Shown one piece after another: positions 9,318-19,324 of a DNA stretch of 64,000 bases. The notes below the pieces were generated by a model. It was given only the letters and a program-made list of their open reading frames with translations, made no database searches and was not told where the DNA came from. Source of the stretch: Vallitalea okinawensis (lineage in GTDB: Bacteria; Bacillota; Clostridia; Lachnospirales; PQDH01); assembly GCF_002964605.1 (NCBI RefSeq), contig NZ_PQDH01000001.1, positions 372,001 to 436,000 of the forward strand. The letters run 5' to 3'. Both the position numbers and the translations under genes were made by a program. The first letter of the stretch is position 1; every line of letters starts with the position of its first letter.

Positions 9318-11300
9318 CTATTGTTCTATAAAGAATTGTACAGGTCTTGCATGACCCCAACTACGGAATTCATCACATGAAACAATACCGTCTGGTACAT
9401 TTTTCACTTTATTATTTACCAATATCAAGTTTGGTAATGAACTTGTATAACCAATTAGCCAGACATTTTTTTCATGTAATTTAATAATTTCATCACACCA
9501 TTTATAAACTTCTTCACTTGTTGTTGCTGATACGACATTATCCCAGTATTCTAATAATAACGCCATATCCCCTTCTGGTTTCACACCCTCTTCACCATTT
9601 GATGATTTGTAAAGTCCATAAGCACTATTCCATACATCTTTAACGCGCATAGGAACTACATTATCAGGGCGGAAAGCTACATTAACTAATCCACAGTCCG
9701 CAAACGTTGCATCGATTTTATTCTCATATTTTAACTCTTGGTAGAGTGCTTCATCTGCCATCTTAATAATGGTTTTTATACCAATGTCTTGATAGTATTT
9801 TTGAATGAGCTCATTTCGTGTATCACTGTTTTTATCATTATCAGTTGTATAGAAAACAAGTTGTAACTCAGAGCCATCTTCAAATGTTCTAAATTCGTTA
9901 TTGGCATCCCATTTCAATCCTATTTCATCTAATAACTGTGCTGCTCGTTCAACATTGTATTCAGTCCATTTCTCAGCCCAACCTTCTTGATAGTTAGGTA
10001 ACCCTTTTGGAACTGATGCTTGTTGAGATACTGCAAGACCATTTGATGTGATTTCAGATAGCTCTACTCGATCAACTGCTAATGAAAGTGCTTCTCTGAA
10101 TCGGATATCTCGTAATAGTGGCGCTAATTTTGGATCTTCGGATGCTTGATTAAGCTCGATACCATTACTTGACCAACCAACACTTGACCATTGTAAAATT
10201 CTATAATCACCTTTTGCTTCATTTTCTTTTAATACTGTAAAATCTTTAAAATCGTATCCAAAAATATCAACATTCCCAGCTAAACCTTCTAAAAGGAACT
10301 GATCGGTATCTTCATATTTATTAAATGCAATAGTATCTAAATATGGAAGTTGGTTACCTTCTGCATCGGTTTTCCAGAAGTATGGATTTCTTTCCATTAT
10401 GAATTGTTCACTATTAGGATCATTTTTTGCAACCCATGCTCTAAGTGTAGGTCTTTGTGACCATACCCAATAATAGTACCCTGTCCATTTACCAAAACTT
10501 TCCAAATCGTTGAAACCCCATTCTTTAGCAATTTCTAAGGCTTTATCTTCACCAACAAACTCAGGTAAAATTGTTTTATAGAAATGTTCTGGTGCAAAAA
10601 ACCACTTATTATCAATAGCTACACGTTCTAAAAATAATGCATTTGGATATTTATGTGTAACTTTTACAGTATAGTCGTCTATCTTCTCAACTTCTGCTCG
10701 CGCTTTATCACCTGAATCAGGATCTACTGAGTAATAACAGTCATACAAATCTTTTCCGAAGGTCTCAGGTATAAGCATATGTTCCCAATAGAAGAGCACA
10801 TCATCTGCATTAAAAGGCTCCCCATCAGACCACTTCATACCTTCTCTTAGGTAGATGGTATATTCTGTTGAATCAGCATTCACTTCATAACCCTTAGCCA
10901 CGTTAGGCTCAACACCTTGCCCATCTGATCTGAATCTAAATAATGCTTCCTCCGTTATGTAAGCAGCATCCCATTTATCGTCAATACCCCCCCATGGGAA
11001 ACGCCATTGACCACCGTATTGTCCGATTTCTTCAAGTACTTCTTCAATCATTATGTCTTCTTTAACAGGTAAACGATCTTCTACAGGAGGAAGTTCTCCT
11101 GATTTTACTAACTCGTCAAACATAGGTGCTTGACTAAATCCTTCCTTAACTTTCTTAGGAGTTGTGTCACTATCACTGCTATCTTTATCCTCAGTTTGTA
11201 CAGCGTTATCACTTACTTCTTTTTCATCACCTGTACATCCCACAAATACTGAAGCTAATAGTGTCATAACTAAAAGTAGACTCATAACCCTCTTACGCAT
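9318..11300 (-). CDS. oppA: Peptide-binding lipoprotein OppA/DppA (SBP family 5)
   Basis: A 660-residue extracellular solute-binding protein. The signal peptide ends in a lipobox VFVGC, with the lipidated Cys near residue 22, followed by an acidic Ser/Asp/Glu-rich linker. The family-5 signature appears as YLREGMKWSDGEPFNADDV. The length is above the usual 520-600, a feature of the large clostridial family-5 proteins that often bind long peptides or oligosaccharides, so peptide as substrate is inferred from the opp context. The ATG is preceded by AAAGGAGATGG. As the first gene of the operon it should be the most abundant product. Confidence 0.9.
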   Translation of the reverse strand: MRKRVMSLLLVMTLLASVFVGCTGDEKEVSDNAVQTEDKDSSDSDTTPKKVKEGFSQAPMFDELVKSGELPPVEDRLPVKEDIMIEEVLEEIGQYGGQWRFPWGGIDDKWDAAYITEEALFRFRSDGQGVEPNVAKGYEVNADSTEYTIYLREGMKWSDGEPFNADDVLFYWEHMLIPETFGKDLYDCYYSVDPDSGDKARAEVEKIDDYTVKVTHKYPNALFLERVAIDNKWFFAPEHFYKTILPEFVGEDKALEIAKEWGFNDLESFGKWTGYYYWVWSQRPTLRAWVAKNDPNSEQFIMERNPYFWKTDAEGNQLPYLDTIAFNKYEDTDQFLLEGLAGNVDIFGYDFKDFTVLKENEAKGDYRILQWSSVGWSSNGIELNQASEDPKLAPLLRDIRFREALSLAVDRVELSEITSNGLAVSQQASVPKGLPNYQEGWAEKWTEYNVERAAQLLDEIGLKWDANNEFRTFEDGSELQLVFYTTDNDKNSDTRNELIQKYYQDIGIKTIIKMADEALYQELKYENKIDATFADCGLVNVAFRPDNVVPMRVKDVWNSAYGLYKSSNGEEGVKPEGDMALLLEYWDNVVSATTSEEVYKWCDEIIKLHEKNVWLIGYTSSLPNLILVNNKVKNVPDGIVSCDEFRSWGHARPVQFFIEQ

Positions 11301-11700
11301 AACTCCATCTCCTTTTTATGTAATATGTAATTTTAAATAAATTTCCAAGGATGAAAATCCTCGGAAATTTATTAACCGTAATAAAGAATGTTACGGCAAA
11401 GAAGAACCATACAAGGTTCATCTTTTTATTGTTAATGTAGTTTTTTCATTTGATCAAGTAAATTGCAATGTTCCTAAGGGAAACTTGATTGAGGAGAATG
11501 ACTACATAACAAGCAAGATTTGAAACAGATATATGTAGCAATTAACAAACCTTTATTTCTCTTAAATTATACTGCTTTTCTCCTCTATTTTTAAGTGCTG
11601 TGATTAACGATTAATAGCCCAAATTAACGCTATTGGTTATATCTCATAAATAAAACCATAATGCAACGCCTTTTTTAGGCAGATTATTTAGAACATAGAA
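11301..11700 (-). promoter_or_regulatory. Long structured leader of the opp operon
   Basis: No gene was found in these 400 bases ahead of oppA. They hold a run of inverted repeats. The largest has arms 11336-11352 and 11357-11373: 17 positions pair with one G·U on the minus-strand RNA, around a TTTC loop, 36 bases before the start codon. Smaller ones are CCGTAA/TTACGG near 11376-11397, GAAGAACC/GGTTCATC near 11401-11424, and GATCAAGT/ACTTGATT across roughly 11454-11492. A TATAAT-like minus-strand hexamer lies near 11566-11571 with a poor -35. Confidence 0.45.
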
Positions 11701-11729
11701 AAGCCCCGTATTATTAACATACGGGGCTT
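11701..11729 (-). terminator. Rho-independent terminator of glyA
   Basis: AAGCCCCGTAT pairs perfectly with ATACGGGGCTT around a 7-base loop. On the minus strand it is followed by TTTTC, directly after the glyA stop. Confidence 0.9.
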
Positions 11730-11735
11730 GAATAA

Positions 11736-12971
11736 CTAGTACAATGGGTATTGACCAACTAGCTCTTTAACTAATTCCTCTGCTTTTTCTCTGTTACCTT
11801 CAAAATCAGATAATGTAAGATCAATGATCTCTGCAATAACTTTCATATCTTCTTCATTCATGCCTCTAGTCGTAACAGCTGGTGTTCCTAAACGGATACC
11901 ACTTGTTACAAAAGGACTTTGAGGGTCAAATGGAACAGTATTCTTATTACATGTCACACCTACTTCATCTAACCATTTCTCTGCTTGTTTACCTGTTAAC
12001 TCTTTGTTCTGCAGGTCAACCAAGACAAGATGGTTATCAGTACCGTCAGATACTAACTTGAAGCCTCTATTCATTAATTCTTCTGCTAATGCTTTAGCAT
12101 TGATGATAACTTGCTTTTGGTATTCTTTGAACTCATCTGTTAAAGCTTCTTTAAAGCTTACAGCCTTTGCCGCTATGACATGGCATAAAGGTCCACCTTG
12201 GATACCTGGGAAAATCGCTTTATCAATTTTCTTAGCATGTTCTTCTTTACAAAGAATCATACCGCCACGAGGTCCTCTTAATGTTTTATGAGTAGTTGTT
12301 GTTACGAAGTCAGCATACGGAACTGGATTAGAATGTAATCCTGCAGCAATTAAACCTGCAATGTGAGCCATATCTACCATTAAATAAGCTCCAACTTCAT
12401 CAGCAATCTCTCTAAATTTCTTGAAATCTATTTCTCTAGCATAAGCACTAGCCCCTGCTACGATTAACTTTGGTTGGCATTCTTTAGCGATACGCATTAC
12501 TTCATCATAATTAATGAATCCAGTATCTTTATCCACACCATAATCAACAATGTTGTATTGTGCTCCAGACATATTCACAGGACTACCATGAGTTAAGTGA
12601 CCACCATGAGATAATCGCATACCAAGAATTGTATCCCCTGGTTGAAGAACTGCAAAATAAACGCCGAAGTTAGCTTGTGAGCCTGAATGAGGTTGAACAT
12701 TAGCATGATCCGCTCCAAATAATTCTTTAGCTCTCTCTCTTGCTAAGTCTTCTGATTTGTCAACATACTCGCATCCGCCATAGTAACGTTTATTTGGGTA
12801 CCCTTCTGCATATTTATTGGTTAAAGGTGATCCCATAGCCGCCATAACTGCTTTAGTAACAAAGTTCTCTGATGCAATTAATTCAATCTTATTATTTTGT
12901 CTACCAATCTCTTGCTCTATGTATTCCGCAAGCTCTGGGTCTACATGTTGGATTTCTTGAAAATCGTACAT
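11736..12971 (-). CDS. glyA: Serine hydroxymethyltransferase
   Basis: This 411-residue PLP enzyme converts serine and tetrahydrofolate to glycine and 5,10-methylene-THF in the cytoplasm. The length is that of bacterial GlyA. It shows the N-terminal [10 protein letters not shown]-type motif ([10 protein letters not shown]), [23 protein letters not shown], and the PLP-lysine site [14 protein letters not shown] with Lys229. A GGAGG ribosome site lies just upstream. It is monocistronic with its own terminator. A serine/threonine exporter is encoded divergently, so the two genes touch the same amino acid. Confidence 0.97.
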   Translation of the reverse strand: MYDFQEIQHVDPELAEYIEQEIGRQNNKIELIASENFVTKAVMAAMGSPLTNKYAEGYPNKRYYGGCEYVDKSEDLARERAKELFGADHANVQPHSGSQANFGVYFAVLQPGDTILGMRLSHGGHLTHGSPVNMSGAQYNIVDYGVDKDTGFINYDEVMRIAKECQPKLIVAGASAYAREIDFKKFREIADEVGAYLMVDMAHIAGLIAAGLHSNPVPYADFVTTTTHKTLRGPRGGMILCKEEHAKKIDKAIFPGIQGGPLCHVIAAKAVSFKEALTDEFKEYQKQVIINAKALAEELMNRGFKLVSDGTDNHLVLVDLQNKELTGKQAEKWLDEVGVTCNKNTVPFDPQSPFVTSGIRLGTPAVTTRGMNEEDMKVIAEIIDLTLSDFEGNREKAEELVKELVGQYPLY

Positions 12972-13308
12972 TTATTAAACCTCCTCTATACTTATGACTA
13001 TTGTCATTTCTATCACTTTAATAGGATGATTCTGCGACTTAATCATCTAATGCCATCATACATGATAGCCATTATTTCTTCAAGGTAATTTATCAATTTA
13101 TTAATGATTTCTTTTAACAAAACAAAATCTAAGGAAAATTTCTTCAATTCAGATATGTTCATCATTATATCACAAATTATTTGAATAGGGTATATTTATC
13201 TCGTATTTTAAAATTATTGTATACAATTGAGTTAGAATGTTGTATGATATCTTTGAACTTGAATATTTATTTCTCTACAGGGAGATTTCTATACTATAGG
13301 TGATGTTG
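12972..13308. promoter_or_regulatory. Divergent intergenic region, glyA and thrE-type exporter
   Basis: No gene was seen. On the minus strand a TATAAT hexamer (13164-13169) could be the glyA -10, giving a leader of about 185 bases with no recognised riboswitch. On the plus side a TATGAT hexamer lies about 60 bases before the exporter gene, but a matching -35 is not convincing. Confidence 0.4.
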
Positions 13309-14064
13309 ATGGATTTTAGATTAATTTTTAAGACTGCTCTATTAGCAGGAGAAATTATGTTAAGAAATGGTGCTGAAACTTATCGGGTAGAGGATACCAT
13401 CAATCGTATATTGAAGACAACTAAATTTGCTGTCGTTGAGTCTTATGTAACCCCTACTGGTCTTTTTGCAACTCTTGATGACCCGAGCATAGATAGCATT
13501 ACCATGGTGAGAAGGGTTGGACAAAGATCCATACATATGGGGAAAGTTGAAAAAGTCAATAACGTATCCCGTGAATATGTATCAGGACAAATTTCTGTCT
13601 ATGAGGCTTATTCCAGGTTGCTAGTGATCAAAGACCTTGAACCCTACAGCCGTTTGATTCATATACTTTGCTTCGGGATTATAGCCGCTTGCTTTACTGT
13701 TGTATTTGGTGGTTCACCATGTGATTTTTTGACTTCTTTAATTATCGGACTTATACTTGGAGTTTTCCATAAATGGATGGAGTCGAGACAAATATCTAAA
13801 TTTATAAATGATATCATATCCAGTGGCATGGTAGGTTTGCTTTCTATTTTGTTCACAGATTATCTTCCTTTAGGTACCGATATTGATACCATAATCATAG
13901 GTTGCATTATGCCCCTTGTGCCTGGGTTAGCTATTACCAATGCTATCCGTGATACATTGGAAGGTGATTTAGTTTCTGGTCTTGCCAGGGCTCTTGAAGC
14001 CTTTATTATTGCAATCTCCATTGCTGTTGGTATAGCCATATCCTTGAGCTTATTCTATATATAA
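13309..14064 (+). CDS. Threonine/serine exporter, ThrE/YjjP-type subunit (DUF1212)
   Basis: About 251 residues with a soluble N-terminal domain carrying the family motif GAETYRVEDTI. A membrane domain follows with about five helices, including LVPGLAITNAIRDTLEGDLVSG, the conserved ThrE segment. In Corynebacterium ThrE is one chain; here, as in E. coli YjjP/YjjB, it is split and the next gene supplies the small half. Three in-frame starts (GTG 13300, ATG 13303, ATG 13309) are possible. The last was chosen because AGGTGA lies 5 bases ahead. The probable role is export of serine or threonine. The gene for serine-consuming GlyA is divergent. Confidence 0.88.
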   Translation: MDFRLIFKTALLAGEIMLRNGAETYRVEDTINRILKTTKFAVVESYVTPTGLFATLDDPSIDSITMVRRVGQRSIHMGKVEKVNNVSREYVSGQISVYEAYSRLLVIKDLEPYSRLIHILCFGIIAACFTVVFGGSPCDFLTSLIIGLILGVFHKWMESRQISKFINDIISSGMVGLLSILFTDYLPLGTDIDTIIIGCIMPLVPGLAITNAIRDTLEGDLVSGLARALEAFIIAISIAVGIAISLSLFYI

Positions 14065-14077
14065 GGAGTCTTACAGT

Positions 14078-14536
14078 ATGTTGAGTTTAATCATAAAAAC
14101 CCTTGCATCTTTTTTTGCCTCCCTTTTCTTTGCTATCTTGTTTAACACAGCTAGAAAAGAACTCTTCTATTGTGGTCTAACTGGTGCTTTTGGTTGGTTA
14201 ATCTATATGATCAGTTTTGAATTTTATCCAAAGGTTATTACAGCCTACTTCTTCGGTGCTCTAGGAGTTGGTATACTATCATGTCTACTAGCTCCTAAGA
14301 GACGTGCCCCAGTTACTGTCTTTTTGGTTTCTGGTATTATTCCACTTGTACCAGGTAAAGGGATGTATGAAACCATGTATGCCATGTTATTCAGTGATTT
14401 TGAGAGTACATTTAGGCATTTTGCTACTACATTACAAATTGCTGGTGCTATTGCAATTGCCGTAGCATTACCATTGACCTTTATGATGAGATCTTCCCTT
14501 CGTAATGGAGCGCAGAAGAAAATAGAGAAAAAATAA
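14078..14536 (+). CDS. Threonine/serine exporter, YjjB-type subunit (DUF3815)
   Basis: A 152-residue membrane protein with four or five helices and the family segment SGIIPLVPGKGMYETMY, which mirrors the LVPG segment of the partner. It starts 13 bases after the YjjP-type gene and is followed by a terminator, so the two form a two-gene unit and probably one exporter complex. Confidence 0.88.
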   Translation: MLSLIIKTLASFFASLFFAILFNTARKELFYCGLTGAFGWLIYMISFEFYPKVITAYFFGALGVGILSCLLAPKRRAPVTVFLVSGIIPLVPGKGMYETMYAMLFSDFESTFRHFATTLQIAGAIAIAVALPLTFMMRSSLRNGAQKKIEKK

Positions 14537-14548
14537 AGAATTAAAATA

Positions 14549-14582
14549 GGCAGTAATTATTTTTTCATAAATAATTACTGCC
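14549..14582. terminator. Terminator between exporter operon and subtilase operon
   Basis: GGCAGTAATTATTT pairs with AAATAATTACTGCC around a short AT loop. It closes the plus-strand exporter operon and could also stop the minus-strand operon that ends at 14928, although U-tracts are short on both sides. Confidence 0.8.
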
Positions 14583-14927
14583 TTTAACCTATAATTACTC
14601 TACGGGCATATACATAACCGCCAGCATATGCTTTTTCGAAATGAACCGTATTTCATCTAGGATTAGCCCTATAGCGTACATACACCGGATGACGAATGAT
14701 TAACAAATCTAATACACCTCATGAACCATGTTATAGACATCACTATAACATCTCGTCATAGAATAAGATGAAGCCGCTATAGTTCAACACCCAATACTAC
14801 TTAATGAACCTAGACCAGGATCATACATTACAACAAGGGTAACTAGAAGTAAGAATTACTTGTGTCTAAGCTATCTTTCGTATCGAGTACATTAATATTA
14901 TGTCCTGAGATGAACTTTTTATTCCTC
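14583..14927. other. 345-base region without an intact gene
   Basis: Nothing intact is coded here. On the minus strand an AGGAGG lies right after the stop of the 280-residue gene but no start codon follows at a usable distance. Short open stretches in several minus frames (for example one reading MYDPGLGSLSSIGC) are interrupted by stops. This could be a decayed gene or random sequence. Confidence 0.35.
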
Positions 14928-15770
14928 CTAATTTATAAAAAGTTGATGCATCATTCGATAGACTTCCATTTGCTTAAAAATAGTCATTGCCTGGCTATCA
15001 TCAATGTCATCTATAAAATCGATTAACTCAGATTTCTGCCCATTTTCTTCATTCATGAAATCGAAAACATGATCTTTATAAATTTGATACTTTAGCTTAA
15101 AATTAATTTTATCGTCATCGTTTGGTCCACTATGGGTATTAACCACCATCATCATCATATCATCAAAACTTTCCAATACCTTACTCTCATCACAGAATCT
15201 AACGAATTTCACATGTCTGTTTTCTTCGCACCAGCCAATTGATACATATACATTATTTTTCAACTCAAAAACAAATGTATCTCTTAAGGCACATAACTGA
15301 CTATACAGTTGTCTTCTGACTCTAGATAAGTGATAATTTTTTTTCTTCATGGTCTGATTAATTTCTGGTATTTCTTCTATCTCTAAATTCATTTTTTTTT
15401 GAAGTTCTACTTTGAATTGTTGAGGATGACTAAATTGATATTTTCTTCTCATCTCACTATTCTCAGCAAGTAATGGAGTATAGAAGAGCATCATCATAAA
15501 GAAACTTTCAAAATCAAAATTGTAAAAGTTTTTTTTCATTTGATTAATTGAATCAGCCAGCCTTAACATAGATGATGAGGGGTAAGTTTCTCTCATACGT
15601 CCATCTTCTTTTAACACTTCTGTTTCTTCAATAACAGCATAAACATTTTTACAAACTCTATAAAATACATCTGATCTAATATTTCTTTCCAGATAACGAC
15701 AAACAGGCATGTAATTGATTTCTCTTGGGTTAAGGATTTTTCTATTAAATTCCTCTACAGTTATGGACAT
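14928..15770 (-). CDS. Unknown 280-residue protein closing the subtilase array
   Basis: I do not recognise this family. The start was set at ATG 15768-15770 because GAGGAGTG lies six bases upstream; the longer reading frame would overlap the neighbouring protease gene. The protein starts MSITVEEFNRKIL and shows no signal peptide or transmembrane helix. It is rich in charged residues and Met/Phe clusters (FESFFMMMLFY, FDDMMMMVVN), and the C-terminus is acidic (LIDFIDDIDD). It lies 76 bases after the last subtilase gene on the same strand, so it is probably the eighth gene of that operon, and a role linked to the proteases (chaperone, inhibitor, substrate) is only inferred from position. Confidence 0.7.
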   Translation of the reverse strand: MSITVEEFNRKILNPREINYMPVCRYLERNIRSDVFYRVCKNVYAVIEETEVLKEDGRMRETYPSSSMLRLADSINQMKKNFYNFDFESFFMMMLFYTPLLAENSEMRRKYQFSHPQQFKVELQKKMNLEIEEIPEINQTMKKKNYHLSRVRRQLYSQLCALRDTFVFELKNNVYVSIGWCEENRHVKFVRFCDESKVLESFDDMMMMVVNTHSGPNDDDKINFKLKYQIYKDHVFDFMNEENGQKSELIDFIDDIDDSQAMTIFKQMEVYRMMHQLFIN

Positions 15771-15846
15771 GTCATCACTCCTCAAAGTCCTTACTAAAGT
15801 ATATGAAAAAGAGCTTGTGTTAAGTGATGAAATATGCGAAATAGGT

Positions 15847-17556
15847 CTAAAGCGTTCTAAATACGTTAATAAGATCAAGCTCCCCGAATCCCCATTCACC
15901 ATTTGGATAGGACAATCCTCTTTTCCTTTTTGCCCCTCTAGCTAAATAGGATTTGATCGCCTTTGTATTCATCAATTTATCATGACCTTGAATAATGCCC
16001 CATTCTAACAATAGCGCCACCGCACCTGCTGTTATAGCAGCACTTGCACTTGTCCCTGTCTGATAATCATAGTTATTCTTGGGACTCGTACTTAATATAT
16101 TGACCCCTGGAGCTACTAAATCAGGTTTAATTTTCATACTTGTAGTTGGTCCTCGTCCTGATCCTAAATAAATGGTTTGTGTAATATTATTATAAGCCCC
16201 AATTGTAATAATCCCCTCATTATTACCGGGATTAACAATAGTATTTGTTGGATCTGGGTCTAAAAAAAAAGTATCATCATCAATAAACCCTTTGAGAGGA
16301 AGCCATATATCAAAATTCCCATCTACGATCATATCGCCGTGTACTATAATATTCCAAAGGCCTGCTGAAGGATTTTCGATAATCAGAGAAATGGATTCAG
16401 TAGCCCCTCCAATTTCTCCATAATCATAATGTACGTTAATAATTGTATTAGAAAGGGGAAGATGAATGTCTTGCCATTGTCTAAACTTATAGGGTATTTT
16501 ACCAGTACTGACACCAGTAGGCGTTACAATCTCTATAGATAGCCGATCAGGTAACCTCCCCCAAAGCATTAAGTGTAAACCTCTTTCTCCATCTGCAATA
16601 TTTAATTGCACATCTTTTTTTGATTCATTTGGTTGAATTTTACCGTGATAATGGTGAGAGGTATTAGCTTCATTACCAGCTGATACAATGACACCAACAC
16701 CATAAGAATCCCCAATAGTAGTCATATATTGTTGTAGTGCTGCTCCACCTGTATGGGGTCCTGCTGTTGAACCTCCTGCAAATAATAAAGCAACTGGCTT
16801 GTTAAGGGTTTTAGATTGGTTCATGATGTATTTAATCCCCATAGCAATATCATTCGTTTGCCATCCAATGGCATTTTCTTTGAACTGATAGAAGTCCATT
16901 AAGCACTTTTTAGCTTGTTTGAGCTTAACAATAATTAATTCAGCTTCAGGAGCAGCACCTTGAAAATTTTCTACTGGGTTAGACCGACCAGCTGCTAAAC
17001 CTGCTAAATAAGTACCGTGCCCTACTTCATCCTTTGAAGGTACAATTGCATAAGGATTATTACTATCTAGTGCTTCATTTATTTGAATTCCCGTGTATTC
17101 ACTCCCGTATAGAAAGCCTTCTGGTGGCTTTCCAATTATAGTTTGATCCCATATCGACAGAATCTTAGAGGTATTGTCTTCATAACGAAATGCTTTGTGG
17201 GTATAATCAATTCCTGTGTCTAAGATTCCTACAATAACGCCATTACCAGTTAGATTGAGTACCTCACTCTTTATAACCGGTGTGATACCAGCCGCATCCA
17301 TTGCATGTGTACTTGTGAGACCATAAATGTAAGGTATTAACATATGGGGAACGTTGTAATAGAACTCTTTACAATCGTCCGTTTTTGCTTCTATATGCAA
17401 TATTCCGAATTCTTTCGTTATATATTGGAAGCATTCAATACCTAATTCCAAAGTAATCTCTTCTGGTTCAGATTTAAGATAAGTGATGATATCTTGATAG
17501 TTTTCGGAAACGATAATCTCCTTACATTTATCAACACTCAGATCCTGTTGTCTCAT
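15847..17556 (-). CDS. CspB/CspA-like subtilisin-family serine protease, copy 7
   Basis: Seventh and last copy of the array in the direction of transcription, 569 residues. An N-terminal region of about 80 residues (CKEIIVSENY to FGILHIEA) matches the prodomain position of CspB. The triad is intact: Asp113 in ILDTGIDYTH, His180 in VGHGTYLAG, Ser503 in GTSASAAITAG, with the oxyanion Asn in SAGNEAN. The 320-residue gap between His and Ser is about twice that of subtilisin and fits the jelly-roll insertion known in CspB. No signal peptide is seen. CspB-type proteases cut pro-SleC in spore germination. Whether this copy does so or is degradative is unknown. Confidence 0.9.
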   Translation of the reverse strand: MRQQDLSVDKCKEIIVSENYQDIITYLKSEPEEITLELGIECFQYITKEFGILHIEAKTDDCKEFYYNVPHMLIPYIYGLTSTHAMDAAGITPVIKSEVLNLTGNGVIVGILDTGIDYTHKAFRYEDNTSKILSIWDQTIIGKPPEGFLYGSEYTGIQINEALDSNNPYAIVPSKDEVGHGTYLAGLAAGRSNPVENFQGAAPEAELIIVKLKQAKKCLMDFYQFKENAIGWQTNDIAMGIKYIMNQSKTLNKPVALLFAGGSTAGPHTGGAALQQYMTTIGDSYGVGVIVSAGNEANTSHHYHGKIQPNESKKDVQLNIADGERGLHLMLWGRLPDRLSIEIVTPTGVSTGKIPYKFRQWQDIHLPLSNTIINVHYDYGEIGGATESISLIIENPSAGLWNIIVHGDMIVDGNFDIWLPLKGFIDDDTFFLDPDPTNTIVNPGNNEGIITIGAYNNITQTIYLGSGRGPTTSMKIKPDLVAPGVNILSTSPKNNYDYQTGTSASAAITAGAVALLLEWGIIQGHDKLMNTKAIKSYLARGAKRKRGLSYPNGEWGFGELDLINVFRTL

Positions 17557-17581
17557 AAGTCACCTCATTTCCTTTTCGTTC

Positions 17582-19291
17582 CTAAATAATTCTAAAGGTA
17601 TTGAAGAGATCCAACTCTCCATAACCCCATTCTGGATTAGGATAATTAATCGTCTCTCTTCTTCTAGCTCCTCTAGCAAGATAAGCTTTTGCTGAAGTCG
17701 TATTCATTAAATCATCATTACCTCTTACGACTCCCCATTCCAATAATAATGCAGAAGCCCCTGCAGTTATAGCAGCACTACCACTTGTTCCACTCCTATA
17801 TACATATTCATTATTCGTATAAGGTCCTAATAAATTGACTCCTGGTGCAACGAGATCTGGTTTTACTCGTTGATCCCTTGTAAAACCCCGGCTAGTATTT
17901 AGATAAATACTCTGTGATAGATGATTATATGAACCAACAGTGATTGTGCCGTCGCTATTTCCTGGACTCACAACTGTATCATAGGGATCAGGCTTTAAAA
18001 ATAGAGTTTCCTGATCAATGAAACCCGTTAAAGGCAACCAAACATCAAATTCGCCATTGATGACAATATCTCCATGGACAATCATGGTCCATAGACCTGG
18101 TACGGGATTTTGGAGCAACATAACGATAGATTCTACTGCTGCTCGCTCCTCCATAAAATCATAATAGATATTGATAGTGGTTTGTTCTAATGGATCTTCT
18201 TTGGTTTGCCACTGCCTATTAATAAAAGGAATCTTGCCAGTACTATAGCCACTTGGAGAAATAAACTCAATGCTTAACTTGTCTGGTAAGTTGGTCCAAA
18301 GCGCCATATAAAGCCCTTTCTCCCCCTCTGCAATATTGAGTTGAATATCCATTTTCTTTTGATCCAAACCAAATTTTCCTCTAAAATGATGTCCAGCATT
18401 TCCTTCGTTCCCAGCTGATACTACTGTTACGACACCATAAAAATTCCCTATGTACTTTAAAACCTCCTCCAGCATGTCAACCCCCATATGTGGCCCTTCT
18501 GTTGAACCTCCGGTAAACAAGATAGCCACTGTTTTGTCTAACTGGACTGCTTTTTTAATAACATAATTCAAGGCTTGAATAATATCATTTGTTTGCCAAG
18601 CAATAGCCCCATCTTTAAACTGATAAAAATCCATTAAACATTTTTTTGCTTGCTTTAATTTCACAACTATGATCTCAGCTCCAGGCGCAGCCCCTCTAAA
18701 TTCCTCTATGGAATTCCATCCTCCAGCTGCTAAGCCTGCTACATATGTCCCATGCCCAACTGTGTCTTTAGATGGGACGATTCTATAAGGATCAGAATCT
18801 AATAATGCTTCATTGATTTGCTCTCTACTATATTCTGTACCATATAAAAATCCTTCTGGAGGATTACCTATGATGGACTGATCCCATATACTGAGTATCC
18901 TTGTAGAACCATCATTATTCCTGAAGACTTGGTTGGTATAGTCGATACCAGTATCTATTATACCAACAATAACGCCTTTACCAGTTAAATTTAGTCCTTC
19001 ACTTTTATATAATGTACCGATTCCTGCTGCTTCCATTGCTTGTGTACTAGTCAAACCGTAGACATTAGGTCCATCATTATAATCATGATAGAAATAAAAG
19101 TCCTCACACTGATTAGGTTCCTTCTTTATGTGAAAAACACCATAATCTTCAGTTAATATCTGGTAACACTGGGCATCTACTCTCCTTGCCACTTCTTCAA
19201 TGCTTGGTCTTGTTTCCATAATCAGATCTAAGTAATCTTCTGAAACAATTATTTCTTTGCATTTTTCTATATCAAACTCTCTTCGGCGCAC
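17582..19291 (-). CDS. CspB/CspA-like subtilisin-family serine protease, copy 6
   Basis: About 569 residues from a GTG start (19289-19291), chosen because AGGAGTG lies six bases before it and the product then aligns with the MRQ/VRQ starts of the sister proteins; an upstream TTG at 19309 would add six residues over the ribosome site. Triad: Asp113 (IIDTGIDYTN), His180 (VGHGTYVAG), Ser503 (GTSGSAAITAG), oxyanion Asn in SAGNEGN. It is the only copy with Asn instead of His after DTGIDYT. It keeps the conserved AKKCLMDFYQF segment shared by most copies. It lies 25 bases ahead of copy 7. Confidence 0.9.
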   Translation of the reverse strand: MRRREFDIEKCKEIIVSEDYLDLIMETRPSIEEVARRVDAQCYQILTEDYGVFHIKKEPNQCEDFYFYHDYNDGPNVYGLTSTQAMEAAGIGTLYKSEGLNLTGKGVIVGIIDTGIDYTNQVFRNNDGSTRILSIWDQSIIGNPPEGFLYGTEYSREQINEALLDSDPYRIVPSKDTVGHGTYVAGLAAGGWNSIEEFRGAAPGAEIIVVKLKQAKKCLMDFYQFKDGAIAWQTNDIIQALNYVIKKAVQLDKTVAILFTGGSTEGPHMGVDMLEEVLKYIGNFYGVVTVVSAGNEGNAGHHFRGKFGLDQKKMDIQLNIAEGEKGLYMALWTNLPDKLSIEFISPSGYSTGKIPFINRQWQTKEDPLEQTTINIYYDFMEERAAVESIVMLLQNPVPGLWTMIVHGDIVINGEFDVWLPLTGFIDQETLFLKPDPYDTVVSPGNSDGTITVGSYNHLSQSIYLNTSRGFTRDQRVKPDLVAPGVNLLGPYTNNEYVYRSGTSGSAAITAGASALLLEWGVVRGNDDLMNTTSAKAYLARGARRRETINYPNPEWGYGELDLFNTFRII

Positions 19292-19324
19292 TTTCTTCAC
19301 TCCTACCAATATGAAGTTATAGAT

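Noticed and set aside
15771-15902. Longer start for the 280-residue gene
   Set aside because: It would overlap the last protease gene in another frame; ATG 15770 has a GAGGAGTG site.
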